From NCBI GenBank assembly GCA_001931875.2, contig MSJH02000604.1, forward strand, positions 95,584-159,583: a stretch of 64,000 nucleotides of DNA, read 5' to 3'. Below the pieces are notes generated by a model, which did no database searches, was not told the DNA's origin, and worked only from the letters and a program-made list of their open reading frames with translations. The position numbers and the translations under genes were made by a program. Of this stretch, positions 1 to 11,781 are shown in pieces. The stretch's first letter is position 1. Each line of letters starts with the position of its first letter. The DNA comes from Byssochlamys sp. IMV 00236 (taxonomy: Eukaryota > Ascomycota > Eurotiomycetes > Eurotiales > Thermoascaceae).

Positions 1-63
1 TCGATATGATGTCTGTGGGGGAAGGATGAATTGCTGATCTCATGTCTCTTGGGTGCTTTATAG

Positions 64-1145
64 GCGATCAAGCACAACAACGCTATCCCGCACAACCGTG
101 AGTAGAAACCGTCTCGAGCAGATTTATTTGGGGAATCGATATTGTCAATTCAGGAAATATGGTGATCTGACTGTTTTTTGTCCATTACAGACTTCCACAA
201 GGACTGGCAGCGTCGTGTCCGCGTGCACTTCGACCAGGTACGCTCTTTTCTCCCGCACAAGTTACCCCTCGCACAATCGAGCCAGAATTCTACGAAGGAT
301 GGGAACGAATGGATTTCGATACGAGATTTTTATGGGAACCGTGAAGGGACTGACAATCTGATTTTTTTGCTCGATATAGCCCGGCCGTAAGCACCGCCGT
401 CGTCAGGCCCGTCTCGCCAAGGCCGCTGCTGTTGCTCCCCGTCCAGTTGACAAGCTGCGCCCGGTTGTGCGATGCCCTACCATCAAGTACAACCGCCGCG
501 TTCGCGCTGGTCGTGGCTTCACCCTTGCTGAGTTGAAGGTAAATTCTCGGGTTCCCCCCTCTCTCCCCCGCAATTCGGGCAGCCATTCGGTCATCGCGAC
601 ATCTGAAATGAAAGTCGACGTGAAGGAAAAGAGAAAAAGAACAAGAAACGGCTGCTTTGGCGGGTATATAAGAAAACTTCTCTGACAATCCTCGTTTCGA
701 ATTATAGGAAGCCGGTATCCCCCGCAAGCTCGCTCCCACCATCGGTATCTCCGTCGATGGCCGCCGTACCAACTACTCCAAGGAGTCCCTGGCCGCCAAC
801 GTTGCCCGTCTCCAGGAGTACAAGGCCCGTCTGATCCTCTTCCCCCGCAAGAGCGGTCAGTTCAAGAAGCTTGACTCTTCCGCTGAGGAGGTCAAGGCCG
901 CCCAGGCTGCTTTCGCCGCCGAGGGCAAGACCCAGGGCTTCGCTACCAACATCAACTCTACCCTGCCCATCAAGAACATCTCCGCCGCCGAGGCCGTTAC
1001 CGAGATCAAGCGTGACTCGCTCCCCAAGGGTGAGGAGGCCGCTTTCCGCCGTCTGCGCGAGGCTCGCAGCGAGGCTCGCCTGGCTGGTGTCCGTGAGAAG
1101 AGAGCCAAGGACAAGGCCGAGGAGGCCGCCAATGCCAAGAAATAG
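64..1145 (+). CDS. rpl13: 60S ribosomal protein L13 (eL13), 5' partial
   Basis: Structural protein of the large cytosolic ribosomal subunit. Four exons are visible: 64-97, 191-237, 380-538 and 708-1145. Together they give 225 residues in one frame, starting [20 protein letters not shown] and ending in a basic, alanine-rich tail (AEEAANAKK). The family's conserved segments are intact: [33 protein letters not shown] and [13 protein letters not shown]. Base 64 follows an acceptor (TTTATAG) and opens exactly on a codon, so only the initiator Met is missing. No ATG followed by a GT donor exists at 1-63, so a first exon carrying essentially just the ATG probably lies left of the window. Codon use is strongly C-biased at third positions, as expected for a highly expressed gene. 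The two larger introns (142 and 169 nt) show no convincing box C/D snoRNA. Identification is firm. Confidence 0.97.
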
Positions 1146-2238
1146 ATGTGATTCTCTGTCGATGATGATCCGGTCGATTTTCGTGTCAGGGAATAATAGC
1201 TGGTGTGGCTTGTGGCGTGGCGTGGCGCCCTTCTTTTCATGTTGTCCTTAAAAAACTCGGAACCTCTGGAAATGCAAATGTCCCAATTTCTTCATGTCTT
1301 ATGACTTTTTTCCCTCTCTCTCTCTCTCCCTATATCTCCGTCAAAGAAACCAAGGGCATGAAAACGAGATGCCAAAAAGTGGCCTAGCCATGCCATATGT
1401 GAAGACCCAGGAACAAAAAGCCCTCCTGAGTCCGAACATACCGGTACGTTAGTCAATGAGCCGGAAAGGATACAAAAAAGGCATAGTAAAAAAGGGGAAA
1501 GGAAAGGAAAGGGAATCAGAAGAAAGGAAACTCATTGGTAGTAGTATGGTTTCATCATGTGGAATGGCAGCAGTAAAAAAACCAAAAAGAGGAATATTCA
1601 AGATCAATATACCAGTCCTACTTGGTTACTTATACACGAGTCCTGTCTGGGGTTTTTGTTGGTTTCGTAGTTCCCTGTGTAGAAGATGTCCTCTTTCCCT
1701 TTTTATGTTTGGTTTCTAGAGTTCATCTAGCTATATCTATCTATTTACTTTTGGGAGGGGAGTGTCTCGCGAGGTATTAATATATCATGTACTGTACATA
1801 GTGAAAGATGAACTTATGACATTCTATGCATAGACGAAGTTGATGAGAGGGACATTAAAACATTTCGTTTCTTCTCTTTTTTATTTATCTAATTATAATT
1901 AACTGACTGCACCGGTGACTACTACAGCATGGAAAGGAATATACACCTAGACAACCCAACCCAACCAACCCATAGGATAGCTCTGTGCTTAGAGAAAGTA
2001 ATATAAGCTATAATATACATCTACATCTACATCCACAACCACAACTATGCATAGAATAAACACAATTCAATAATAACTCTATACAATGGTATAATAAAAA
2101 TTCCCATGAACCTCGCGCCCCGCTGCAAAACACACATGAAAACCGATAAACACCACGTCTTCGTTAAACCTGAGGTATGTATGTACTGTATGTACATACG
2201 TTTCTGTGGTGGGATATTTTCTTTTCCTTTCTTTTTAA
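1146..2238. other. convergent 3' intergenic region
   Basis: Gene-free spacer between the converging L13 gene and the minus-strand gene that ends at 2239. It is AT-rich and holds short pyrimidine runs (about 1314-1330) and an imperfect TACATC repeat near 2018-2036. The open frames here are short and have no coding character. Probably 3' UTRs and terminators. Confidence 0.7.
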
Positions 2239-4212
2239 CTACCTTGACCGTTTTGATTTAGCAACATCGTTCGGAAACAAGAGACTCATAACTCCTTCTG
2301 CGGCGCGCAGGATCGAATCACCATTGACGCTAGCTCCTAGGTCGTTTTGTTTGGTCGCTGCTCCGAGGAGACTGCGGAATAGTCTCTTCGCGTCACGTTC
2401 GACTTTTGCACTTCCTGATTCCTGGACGGGGGTCGACAGGCTTATTTCCGGATGGAGTTGCGGCTCCGCGGTCCATTCGTCGAGAGTTAATGTGCAGGAT
2501 ATCAGGATTCGAGGCTCGTTGGCTCGTCCAGAGGAGAAGAGCATTGTAGTTCGTTCTAGATGAGGCGCTAGGAGTCGAGGATCGGTTTCTAGATGCTTGT
2601 CTGGATCTGAGAATCGATTGATACCACCGCCTACGATCAGCGTATGATAACGGTTTTGTAGTCTAGCCCACAACTGGGCGCGGGATATCGTAGCTTCCCA
2701 GTAACGGTTGAGACCCCAGCAGAGGCCTGAAATGTCGAGTTTTAGAAGAGGGCTAGAAAGTCGAGTCTGGATCCACTGGTTGATCTGGGGCGGTAGCTGA
2801 GCAGACTTGTTCGATACTGATATTGATGTGACGGACTGGGTGTCTGGGTTTGTTCGGAGCGTTATAGGTACTCGGTATATATGCTGTGGATATGGGTGTG
2901 GTGCGGACAGAGTAAGTTCATGCGTTTCGGTCAATGTACCCGAGACTGATGTAGATAGCTTTGTGGATTGCGTTGTCAGGGTCAAAGGGGCAAAAACCGT
3001 GAGGTATGGTTTCGCGTCAGCCAGCTCCTGGAGAGCAAATGGGTTCTTTGGGACTTTGGACGGCCGATTTTCCTTTGGTTTCTTTTTCGAGAAAGGGAGT
3101 AGCGAAAACAGGGCGGTTGATAGACATGGGGTATCTGAATCAGGAGTAGAATCCGGGATTCCGGTTGAGATTTGGGATGTCAATAAGGATCTAGCATAAG
3201 TCAGCCAGGTCTCATGTCTTCTTCTGCTATGTGTGGGAACTCACATGAGTTTGCGTGTTTCATCGTCACTGCCCTCCAGATAAGTATCTGGATGTTCTGA
3301 TCTCTTCGCCCACTTTTCCAGTTCCGCGACCTCGTCTTTGAGCTGACGGAGACGCGTAGACAGCTCCTGCTTCTGTCTCTCTTTCTCACTGACTTCTCCC
3401 CGCGTCTCACCCCAATCCACCTTTAGCCCTGTAGTGATATATTCACGCTCTTCCTTGGAAGGCCTCGTGGCGTGTTTGAGAGGACTCGATCCCACCGGTT
3501 CTGAGATGCGACGTTTCTGCCGTAGTCGACTAGGGCTACTGCTCAACAGCCCTCTTGGTCGTTGAGGTGCCTTTTCAAGGCCTAACTCGGTAGGCGTAGG
3601 TGGCAGCTCAGGTTCCCCATTGTCGCCTTCTGAAGATCTGGACTCGGATGTTCTTCTTTCCTCCTGATTTCGTGCTGCATCGACCGCTTCAGGCGGCGAT
3701 CGACTTTTAGATGTCGTAGCCCGCGTGGCGCGCACTGGTTGTTCCGATGCTGCAGAGGCTCCAGGAACGAGATCTGCGGGCGTAATCCTCGACGAGACTC
3801 TTCTTGGAGGCGCAGTGAAAGCCTGGATGCCGCTCGCTCGCGGTGGAGATGGCGGGCCCATGGACAACCTTGGACCTTTGCCTGGACTCCATGACGCGCT
3901 CAGCGAAGGCCTCAATGCCTTCCTGTCACGCAGCCCAAATGACCTCTCCACCGTCTGCGCTCTCTCACCACCTTCATTGTCTCGTGTCGTGTGTCGCTCT
4001 GGACTCTGTGTGGGTGATCGGGTATGCGCACGCTGTGGTATACTGGATCGTGATCGCGCAAGACTAGATTTTGTTGGCGACTGAAATGATCTCTGTTGCG
4101 AGCGTGCCGGACCATCATCGCGATGGAGGGGCTGTTGTGAAGCCCCCGATGCATCGACGGGGACCGATGTCGTCGAACTTGTCTTGCGCCGCTTGGCGGG
4201 TGAGGACAGCAT
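2239..4212 (-). CDS. Unidentified coiled-coil protein, possibly an inner-kinetochore RWD-type subunit
   Basis: Two exons (4212-3245 and 3190-2239) joined across a 54-nt GTGAGT..CTAG intron give 639 residues. Seen: residues 1 to about 260 are Ser/Pro/Arg-rich and disordered, with basic patches (SPAKRRK near the N-terminus) and the motif PPTPTELGLEKAPQRPRGLL. Residues of about 270-310 are strongly coiled-coil (RQKQELSTRLRQLKDEVAEL). The C-terminal part is a compact alpha/beta region containing the conserved-looking string LLKLDISGLCWGLNRYWEA. A disordered N-terminus, a coiled coil and then a small alpha/beta domain recalls Ctf19/Mcm21 (CENP-P/CENP-O) kinetochore proteins with RWD folds, but I do not recognise the family with certainty. 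It is divergent with the OXLD1-type gene across a 263-bp shared promoter. The gene model is solid; the function is a guess. Confidence 0.8.
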
Positions 4213-4475
4213 TGGATGGGACGCTCATGGGACGGATACCCTCACCGAGCGAATATGCGACGCAAAGACAATCCCCTATTGTCCCCTTCTTAAAGCCCGC
4301 GGTTGCTGCTCGAGTTGTTGTTGTTGATTATTTAGATTCACTTTCCATCGACGCGTTCCTGGATGGTCGGAAACCAGTTTGTGCTGTTTGCATCTGCATA
4401 TGACATCGTTAACCGCCGCTGCCTTGTATCCGAATCGAATCAATTGCTTTGCATCTTACCCTCTTTTTTTGCGAC

Positions 4476-5303
4476 ATGGAGCCTCTATCGCTCTCTACCA
4501 GGGGGCTCCTGCGGAGGAGATCCCTATGTCCATCCTGCTTCCGTCGCCATCTATTTCAATCCCGCTCTTTTGCCCGTCCTTCGCGCATTGCGCCACAATA
4601 TCCCTCCGCCAATTGGGGTATCCGGAGCAGCAGACACTTCCACCGAAATGAGCGTGGTCCAGAAGAGGAAGTAGAAGAGGAAGCCACCAGGCAGGCCTTT
4701 CCTCAAGGAAGCTATTATGCGGAGATGCTCGCTTCGCCGCATCCATCCAGTCGCAGAGCCGTCACTACGAGGAAAATCGAACCTCCACAGAAGAAACCCA
4801 CGCCCTCTTCGACGACCGAGCCGCAGTCTCCGCGCGATCGAATGGCCATTGTCTTCGGTTCTCGACTCGCTGGTCCGGGCCGTTCATCCCGCTACAACTC
4901 GGCGACTACGCCGCCGGAATCTACGTGGAAGACCGTGAACGGCGTCCCTATACCGCCTCGTCCGGTGGAACCTGATAACTGCTGCATGAGCGGCTGTGCG
5001 CATTGCGTGTGGGATGATTTCCGCGATGATATGGAACAGTGGGCAGCGAGGGTGGAAGAGGCGTATGCTAGGGCCAAGGCAAAGGGGCCTGAGAAGGATC
5101 TGCGCCAGATGCAAAGACCCGAGGTTCGGAGCGCGAGCGTTAGTATGGACGATGATGGAGGTGGTAGTGAGACAAATTGGAACCTTCCCACAGCTACGGA
5201 TGAAGAGGGACTCTTCGGTGGTATACCGGTTGGTATTCGGGAGTTCATGAGGACCGAGAAGAAGCTGCGCGAAAAGCATAAGGCGCAACAGCAAACTGCT
5301 TAA
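4476..5303 (+). CDS. Oxidoreductase-like domain (OXLD1-type) mitochondrial protein
   Basis: Single-exon gene of 275 residues. The ATG at 4476 is chosen because the upstream in-frame codons lack another ATG. Residues 1 to about 60 are rich in Arg and Ser with almost no acidic residues (RGLLRRRSLCPSCFRRHLF...), a typical mitochondrial presequence. Near residue 165 lies the hallmark of the oxidoreductase-like N-terminal domain (PF09791): PPRPVEPDNCCMSGCAHCVW, with four clustered cysteines. The acidic C-terminal half ends in a Lys/Gln-rich helix. Members are mitochondrial (human OXLD1 and fungal relatives), but their biochemical activity is not established; the Cys-rich motif suggests metal or redox binding. 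The family assignment is secure; the role is inferred. Confidence 0.88.
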   Translation: MEPLSLSTRGLLRRRSLCPSCFRRHLFQSRSFARPSRIAPQYPSANWGIRSSRHFHRNERGPEEEVEEEATRQAFPQGSYYAEMLASPHPSSRRAVTTRKIEPPQKKPTPSSTTEPQSPRDRMAIVFGSRLAGPGRSSRYNSATTPPESTWKTVNGVPIPPRPVEPDNCCMSGCAHCVWDDFRDDMEQWAARVEEAYARAKAKGPEKDLRQMQRPEVRSASVSMDDDGGGSETNWNLPTATDEEGLFGGIPVGIREFMRTEKKLREKHKAQQQTA

Positions 5304-5931
5304 GTTCAATTAACACAGGCGATGCTGCCGTGCTTATGACTGGAATCTTCCAGAGAATTACAAAAAAGAGAAGAAAAGAATCTAGATTCCGGTTAGATCC
5401 TTTGTTTGTCGTGTACCATTAGTTTCTAGCGATTGCATGATGTGTTGCATAATAGATTTCAGGGTCGTCATGAAACAGAGAGTTTATATATCTGAGCCAT
5501 ATACCAATTAGAGATCGATCAAGTTATAGTGTATTATTTCTTCATATGTGATATCTAAACTAACACTTCGGATTATATTGCTATTATCAATTTCCCAGTA
5601 AATACTAGTAAGTCAAGCCAACAATTTCGAAGAATCCTTTGAGGTAAGAATCCGTAAGAGTAGATATAACTTATAAATAATATATAAATATATAAATATC
5701 CCCACAAACTGCCAAGACATGCCGGGCGGTCAACAAGAAAAAGTCCGATAAAACCAACTGACCGCCCGCCATCATTTTCTCAGATCAAAAGACATGATAC
5801 TTGATAACAATAATTAATCAAATCCTCCCCGCGACCAAAAGGAATTGCACTCAAGCGAAATAGCTCGAGGAATTCTCTAGTTCTTCCTCATACTACTACT
5901 ATTATTGTTACTTATTCAGGGGCCTGGAAAA
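5304..5931 (+). other. intergenic, 3' flank and promoter
   Basis: Spacer between two plus-strand genes. It is strongly AT-rich, with TATA-like runs around 5670-5700 and a CT-rich stretch just before the next start. No coding signal. Confidence 0.65.
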
Positions 5932-6682
5932 ATGCCAACACCCACCAACGAAGCAGACGTGATTTTCAACAGGGCCAATATCGCCCTCGCACGAAGCCAG
6001 AGACTTGTCGCATCATGGCTTCCGCCCAAATCAGATGAGGAGCTCGCGCACCAGACAAAGTCGGAAGAGGAATTGCAGAGAGAGGAAGATGAGATTTTCA
6101 CCGCTGTTCCGGAGAAGTATGCCCGCCCCCGACCCTTCTTTTTTTCTTGGATTTTTTTTTCCCTGCTGGTTCTTGAACTAGATGGAAAGTCCATTGATTT
6201 GCTTCTGCTAACGTCTTTTTTCTGGGGATGTGTGTAGACTCGGACTCGGCGCTCCCCTTCCCAAGGCTACTGAAGATGGGAGTTGGAATCGAACCGAGCT
6301 TAGTTCGAATGATAAATTACGACAACAGCTGATGGGTAAGGGGTTTGCGAAGGCAATGGCGGCGAAACAGCGCCAACAACAGCAGAATATCAATAGACGC
6401 CCGGAACAAGGCAAAGCTGGCGCAAAGTCCTCCGCGAGAACTGAGGATGATGGTGGCGATGACGATGACGACGAAGAGGAGGGTCGTTCGGCGCTTGGGA
6501 ATAAGAAAAGAAAGGTGGCTGCGACGGTAGTTGAGGATGGTGCGAATAATGAGATCGCTGAAAGCAAAGAGTCTTCTGCTTCTACTCCTGGCGCGGAGTC
6601 GGGACGAGGAAAGAAGAAGAAAAAGACGGGAAGTTATCTCGACGAAGTCTTGTCTCAGCGATCAAAGAAGAAGAAGAAATGA
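5932..6682 (+). CDS. DUF3245 family nuclear-type protein
   Basis: Two exons (5932-6116 and 6238-6682) give 209 residues. The junction restores ...EKLGLGAPLPKATEDGSW, the conserved core of the fungal DUF3245 family (PF11595). The N-terminus (MPTPTNEADVIFNRANIALARSQRLVASWL) is the other conserved block. The second half is low complexity: a Gln run (KQRQQQQN), an acidic run (DDGGDDDDDEEEG), then basic patches (NKKRKVA, GKKKKKTG, SKKKKK) that look like nuclear or nucleolar localisation signals. The upstream frame is open from 5905, but 5932 is the first ATG. The function of DUF3245 is not established; the acidic/basic tail suggests a nucleolar or nucleic-acid-associated protein, which is inference only. 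Confidence 0.85.
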
Positions 6683-7703
6683 GCTGTCTTGATGGGGTTA
6701 GAGTATGAGAAATACAACTGGCGATGCTACAAACGCGACCACCACAGTGGACATCGCGGTCCAGCCGGAGCGCACGTACTGTGTATCCCATGGGATGACG
6801 GGCGCTTCTCTATGCTGGAACTGCTATTTACCAAGGGACTTCCCCGGAGATATACATTCCCAGGGGAGACTTCGGGGTCAAGGTGCAATCTTTGGACCAG
6901 CGAAGAGACTTTACGACTTCTCAGGACGACAACGGCCTCTAGGTCCATCAAGACTTTTGGGCCAAGAAGGGCGGCAGGAGACCGCAACAGCGTCTCTGCA
7001 TCCCAGAAACGTTTCCGTCTAGAAGTAGCAAGCTTCCGTGACACCTACAGAGATCATGCGGTTGGGGAGGAATATTCCCTCTTAGAATCTGTCCACCTGC
7101 TGCATATCAGGATTTGAAAATTTCAATGTAGAATTTGGCCAGTCTGGTCAAATTACCCAGATCTCCAATGAACTCAATGAAAAAGGAACTTTTTATTCCA
7201 AGAAACATCAGTCCCACTGTCTTCCTCTTTGCGGATAAATGGGTTTCCACCAGCTGCATAAATGACCGGGCCGTGAAGACAACAAGACGATCATTGAGAT
7301 GGGAGGTGATATATAAGACGCGGCACGAATAGCCAGATCCATGTCAACGCCAACACTGAGATGTATGGAGAAATTGGGGCAAAACTCGCTTCCCCTTAGA
7401 GCTGGTTGCAAAAAATAGCACTCATAATATAAATCCCGGGTCAAGAATCAAGTTTAGTAATTATGTAATAATATACAACAAAATGTCCAAAACAAACCGC
7501 GTCACAGTACTGTATGGATATCTTCACTGTGCATATGCGAATGCATCAATTGGATGGTATAGATATAACACCGACCGCCAATTGCAACGCCGTGTAGAAA
7601 TTATGTAATCCAAAATGATATCAAGAAATGGATCGGACGGAGGCAGATCGTCCATGTGCTACCAAGATTCGATCGTCCGGGTAGATGCAGCCATATATCA
7701 GAG
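6683..7703. other. convergent intergenic region with unassigned open frames
   Basis: Between the convergent DUF3245 and Sfl1-like genes. The part at 6689-7117 is GC-richer than the rest and has overlapping open frames on both strands (142 codons at 6689-7117, 105 at 6705-7022, 105 antisense at 6727-7044). None has a recognisable domain. The remainder (7120-7700) is AT-rich with no coding signal. Probably 3' UTR, possibly a decayed gene. Confidence 0.5.
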
Positions 7704-9681
7704 TTACTGCAGTCTCTTCCGCTTCCGGTCTTCAGCAAAAGCTGCTTCATCCTCGTCGGGGCGCTCTGCCGTTTCAGCAGGGTTCAGCAAAGAATGCACG
7801 TTGCTCGCCATACTCGAACGTCGCGTCGCAGGTAATGATGACTCATGTCGTAGGAACTTAGGGCCACCGATTGTCCAGCCGTTATCAACATTCATTGATG
7901 AAGGACCATGGCCGGTCGTGAGAGGTGGAGTGCCATGGCGGGACATGTCCTGAGGGCGCCTAGGCCCGCCCATCTCGTACTGAGCCAGGACTTCACGAAC
8001 TTGCTGATCATCTGGGGCGGGTGCTCGATGGGGTGACGGGGGCCACTGACTGTTCGGGTTCGCAGCTGTGTCGCCTGGCGCAGAGGGAGAGGTACCTGGG
8101 AGCCACCCATGCTGACGGATGTCAGCCGAGGTGTGCCGACGAGCAAGATTTGGCCCCGGGGGAGACGAGACAGATGAAAGAGGATGAGGTACCGGAGGTT
8201 GTTGACCAGGGACTTGAAGTCGATTATAGCCCGAAGACGCGTTCGGTGCAGCAATTGAACCGTATCGACGCGGTGATACGGCCAGATGTTGCGGGACAGG
8301 GGGGCGAATGTTTCCTCTCATAGCATCAACCATAGAAGGTCGGCGGCTTTCATCCTGTGGCACTTGGCGAGGGGAGAGCGGAGGGCCAGGATCAATGGAC
8401 ATATTCGCAAAGTATGGCTGGCGACCAGAGAGAAGAGTCTCCTGTGGGTTCTCTAGAGCCCGAACAGCATCCAATTGCCGCTCCACATCTTTTTGCATGT
8501 TTGAGACTGGTCAAGAAGTCAGCAAGCATCGCAGGCTTGGAAATGCTCCAGGATCCTCACCATCGCGGTATAACGGGCTGCTCCGATCCGGAACCAATGC
8601 CATCAGGAAATGGGACATCGAATGCGTCCACTGGAAGGCGTTAGATAAGGCCCAAGAGGGAGTGTAGTAAGAAGTCACAAACCTGGCAGCACTTGACAAG
8701 ACTGTCCGTCATTGTCTGACACCTTGTGCTCAGAGCAGCATTACTCTCCTCCGCGCGGGTGAGACGACTATGCATATCATATAGGCTATGTTCAAGGTTC
8801 AAAAATCTCTGCTCCGTCGCATCATGGATGGGTTCAGCCGGAGCTCCTTGTTGGGGTACACCTGGTTTATGGTTCGAAAAGGAATCCCGATGGATAAGAG
8901 CATGTCTGGATGCGCGTCGCTTGATTTCGCGTAGTCCGACCAGATCTCCTCTCTTGAAGTTGCCATTCCCATGCTTGAACTCCCATAGAGCAGAGTCAGG
9001 CGAACCAGTGTGGAAGACATCGCTCACTTCTTCACGATTAGTTCCTAATGTACCAATGATGTCGGCAGGGGTACTGTACCTTTGTGGAAACCGTACATGT
9101 TCAATTGGCGGACGAATGATGATATGTTGGTATGTTTGAAGTATTGTCTGCGCAGAATACTTAGCATTGTGCACTACAGCTGCAGGCACCTGGAGAGACG
9201 TACGCAAGGACTTTCGAGAATTCAGATGTGGGAGACATCACGAAACTCTCATTCGAACTCGACCAAGAGATCAAATGTTGAATGCTCTGATCTTCAAGCA
9301 TACTGCGAAGTGTTAACGGTGCTCTTCCCTGCGATAAATTCTTTCCACGTACTTGTATAGTTTATGGATAAATGCTGTCTGCACAACCTTGGGTTGCTGG
9401 GCCGCGGCCGCAGCCCCAATCGTCTGATTGGGAGCAGCGCTGTTCGAATTGCCCGTCTCTGAAGACCCATTTGTATTGTTCATCCCTCCGTGTTCCCCGT
9501 TTTCAGGGCTGCTACGGGCCTGGCCAGCCCCCGACGTAGGTGTGGTGACATCCATTGGGTCACCTGGTGAGTGATCCGAGGTGACTGAAGTGGTCAAGAC
9601 AGGAAGATTGCGCGTTTTGCCAGGTATATCCCGTGGGACGGAGAAGGGACTCCTCGCGGGTGGATCTGCCACTCTATTCAT
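7704..9681 (-). CDS. sfl1: HSF-type transcription factor, Sfl1 (flocculation suppressor) like
   Basis: Six exons (9681-9353, 9302-9204, 9147-9080, 9026-8683, 8630-8561, 8506-7704) give 570 residues. Introns are 50-56 nt and all junctions keep frame. Residues of about 96-210 form a heat-shock-factor DNA-binding domain: PKVVQTAFIHKLYNMLED, SFVMSPTSEFSKVLAQYF, TNISSFVRQLNMYGFHKVSD, then WEFKHGNGNFKRG. The recognition helix is complete. A heptad-type segment follows (EQRFLNLEHSLYDMHSRLTRAEES). The rest is Pro/Ser-rich and disordered, ending in the basic tail DRKRKRLQ. In yeasts Sfl1 represses flocculation and invasive-growth genes; in moulds relatives are linked to development and stress. The sequence alone does not separate Sfl1 from other HSF-fold factors completely. 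The long empty region upstream fits a highly regulated gene. Confidence 0.9.
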
Positions 9682-11781
9682 CACTAGGATGCGATTGAAA
9701 GACTGTAAGAAGAAGAAGAGCAATACGCTGAGGCGTCAAGTCGGAAGAGATGATAGGTAAACACTTCCGAACGTGCTAAGCGCAGCAGCTCTTCGACGCT
9801 GAAGAAGAGCACAGTCGTAGGGATATTTTGCAACTCCTCGTCGACGCTTTAACGGTTGCGATATATAGGGACTGTGAGGATATAAAGCTACCGGGAGCTA
9901 ATCAGGGCACGGAGGCTATAGTCTTGTTGCACATTTCGAGGTGTCAGGTAACGTTGATATACCGAAGGACTGCGGCGGAAACCAGCAGAGTCTCTTTTGA
10001 CTATCGTCTTCCGTACGTCCTCCGGTCTGCTAGAGTCGACCGTTTAAGCTGCGGGGAAGCGATATCGCGACGGCGTTGCGGCGCGTGAAACGAAACAGCT
10101 ACCCAACTGGGAGCTCCCAGCCATACACAGGTTGCTGACAACTTTCTCCGCAACGGGCAATGGGGGAACGAAAAGAAGTTGGTGTTCCCCGTTCACAGCA
10201 CCAAGCAGTCAGCCGTGTGCCGCGTGAGATTTCTTGAGGCCCTAAATCGGAGAGAATGCGACGGGAGAATCGACAAGCGGCACCGTTCGCTGTGAACAGT
10301 CAGAATCAGCGGACGGCAGAACCAGTGCGCCAATGCGGCAGATGTCCCCAAGTCGGTATCAACCGGTCACCAGGACGATGGACAATCGAGGACGATGGGA
10401 GATGAGGGGGAAGACGGTTGGCCATAGAGGGAGGAATCGAGAAGTGAGAGAAGAGGGAGAAAGAAGAGCTGTGGAGTTTGGGGCGGGTCCGTTCGATAGG
10501 GAGAGCCAGACCGGACCAGCATAAGAAGCGCGATAAAGCACCGGCCCGAGGAAGATCCCTCGAGGAAGAAGGTCGAGCAGACGCCTAGAAGTACCGAAGA
10601 ACTTCTTAGCCAGGTCGCTATTCTACAACTGTACAACAAGTCTTCTGCACGAGATAGCTGCGGTGCTGTTCTCCCCCTCGTTGTGCGTGTATCTTCGACT
10701 GACTATCTATCCTCACAGCCCGCCAAGCGTCTCGGGTTCTGCGATCACGGCAGTTCCCACGGGTTTCTCTCGAGTCCAGAAACGCTGCTCCATTCTTCGA
10801 CTGTTCCATTCTGACCCGGTCCATGGGCTCGCCTTACCGGCTGACCTTCGAGAAGCCCGCAGTGGCAAAGTAATCCGGAGCTGGCCCGCTTGTGGGATAG
10901 TGAAGAATGATCCCTGAGTTTGTGCTACTCGAGCCACCACGAGGGCAGCTGATGGCAAGACGCTCATAATAATAATAAAGAGTATGTAATATAGCCTCTC
11001 TGTGTCCTTCCTCGTAAGGCGATCGACCCATGATCCCTCCAGCGGTCGAGCCGTTGGCTTAGATAATAACCAATGCAATCTTGCCCCTTTTTTCCTGCAC
11101 GATGTATGTACATGTATTAGGCTCTTCGCACTACCGGTATATCATTTTTCATCTCCATCAACTAACGGCCCTTCGAATCTGTCCTGTGTACGGTATCCAT
11201 CAATGATTATAGGGTGCTATTCCTTTCCTATTATGTGACAAGTAATTTCTCTGAGAACAGTGTGTAAATTTAGCAAGATCGACCGTTATTATCATGATTG
11301 ACATTTCTTTATGCGACAACAGCTCACGGACCCTCTCAGCCAATCACTGGTGGCCTAATGGGGCACACAACGTCCCGCTCTCCTTGCTGTTAATTATGGA
11401 CTTGGCAATTCTGCTCCATACAACACTATCAGACAAATCTATGGCATGAAAAGAGCTATCATCTTGTTTGTATACTTGATTCGAGATTCGTGTCAATTTT
11501 AAAAGTTTCTTGGCCTGAGGATACAGCACGCATAGCCCGCAAACGAGGAAAACCGGTCCGCGATTATTCCTCCGGTATATCTTCAGCATTTATCTTAATC
11601 TTTGCTGTCTTGCCTTCGTCTTAAAAAATAATATATCTCATTCAGACGTGAGACGACTGTTCTTTTAGTCTCACCCATCATTACTGAGTACTCAGACTGA
11701 AGGTGGCAGGTGGGGACGATCTGATCAGAAACTACTTATCCACGTTTCTGCCTGGCTATAAGTTCGTAGGTCTTGTGCACC
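9682..11781. other. 2.1-kb divergent promoter region
   Basis: No supported gene lies between the Sfl1-like gene (minus) and the F-box gene (plus). Scattered open frames are under 125 codons and overlap on opposite strands. On the minus strand a CTTACAG about 25 nt before the Sfl1-like ATG could be the acceptor of a 5' UTR intron. The block at about 9730-10560 is GC-richer than ordinary spacer and may be a transcribed leader. 11080-11700 is AT-rich. Confidence 0.55.

Noticed and set aside
238..707. Possible snoRNAs within the L13 introns
   Set aside because: CTGA-like D boxes occur but no paired C box (TGATGA) with terminal stem was found.
9828..10088. 86-codon frame in the Sfl1-like upstream region
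   Set aside because: No domain, overlapping alternative frames and no supporting splice signals.
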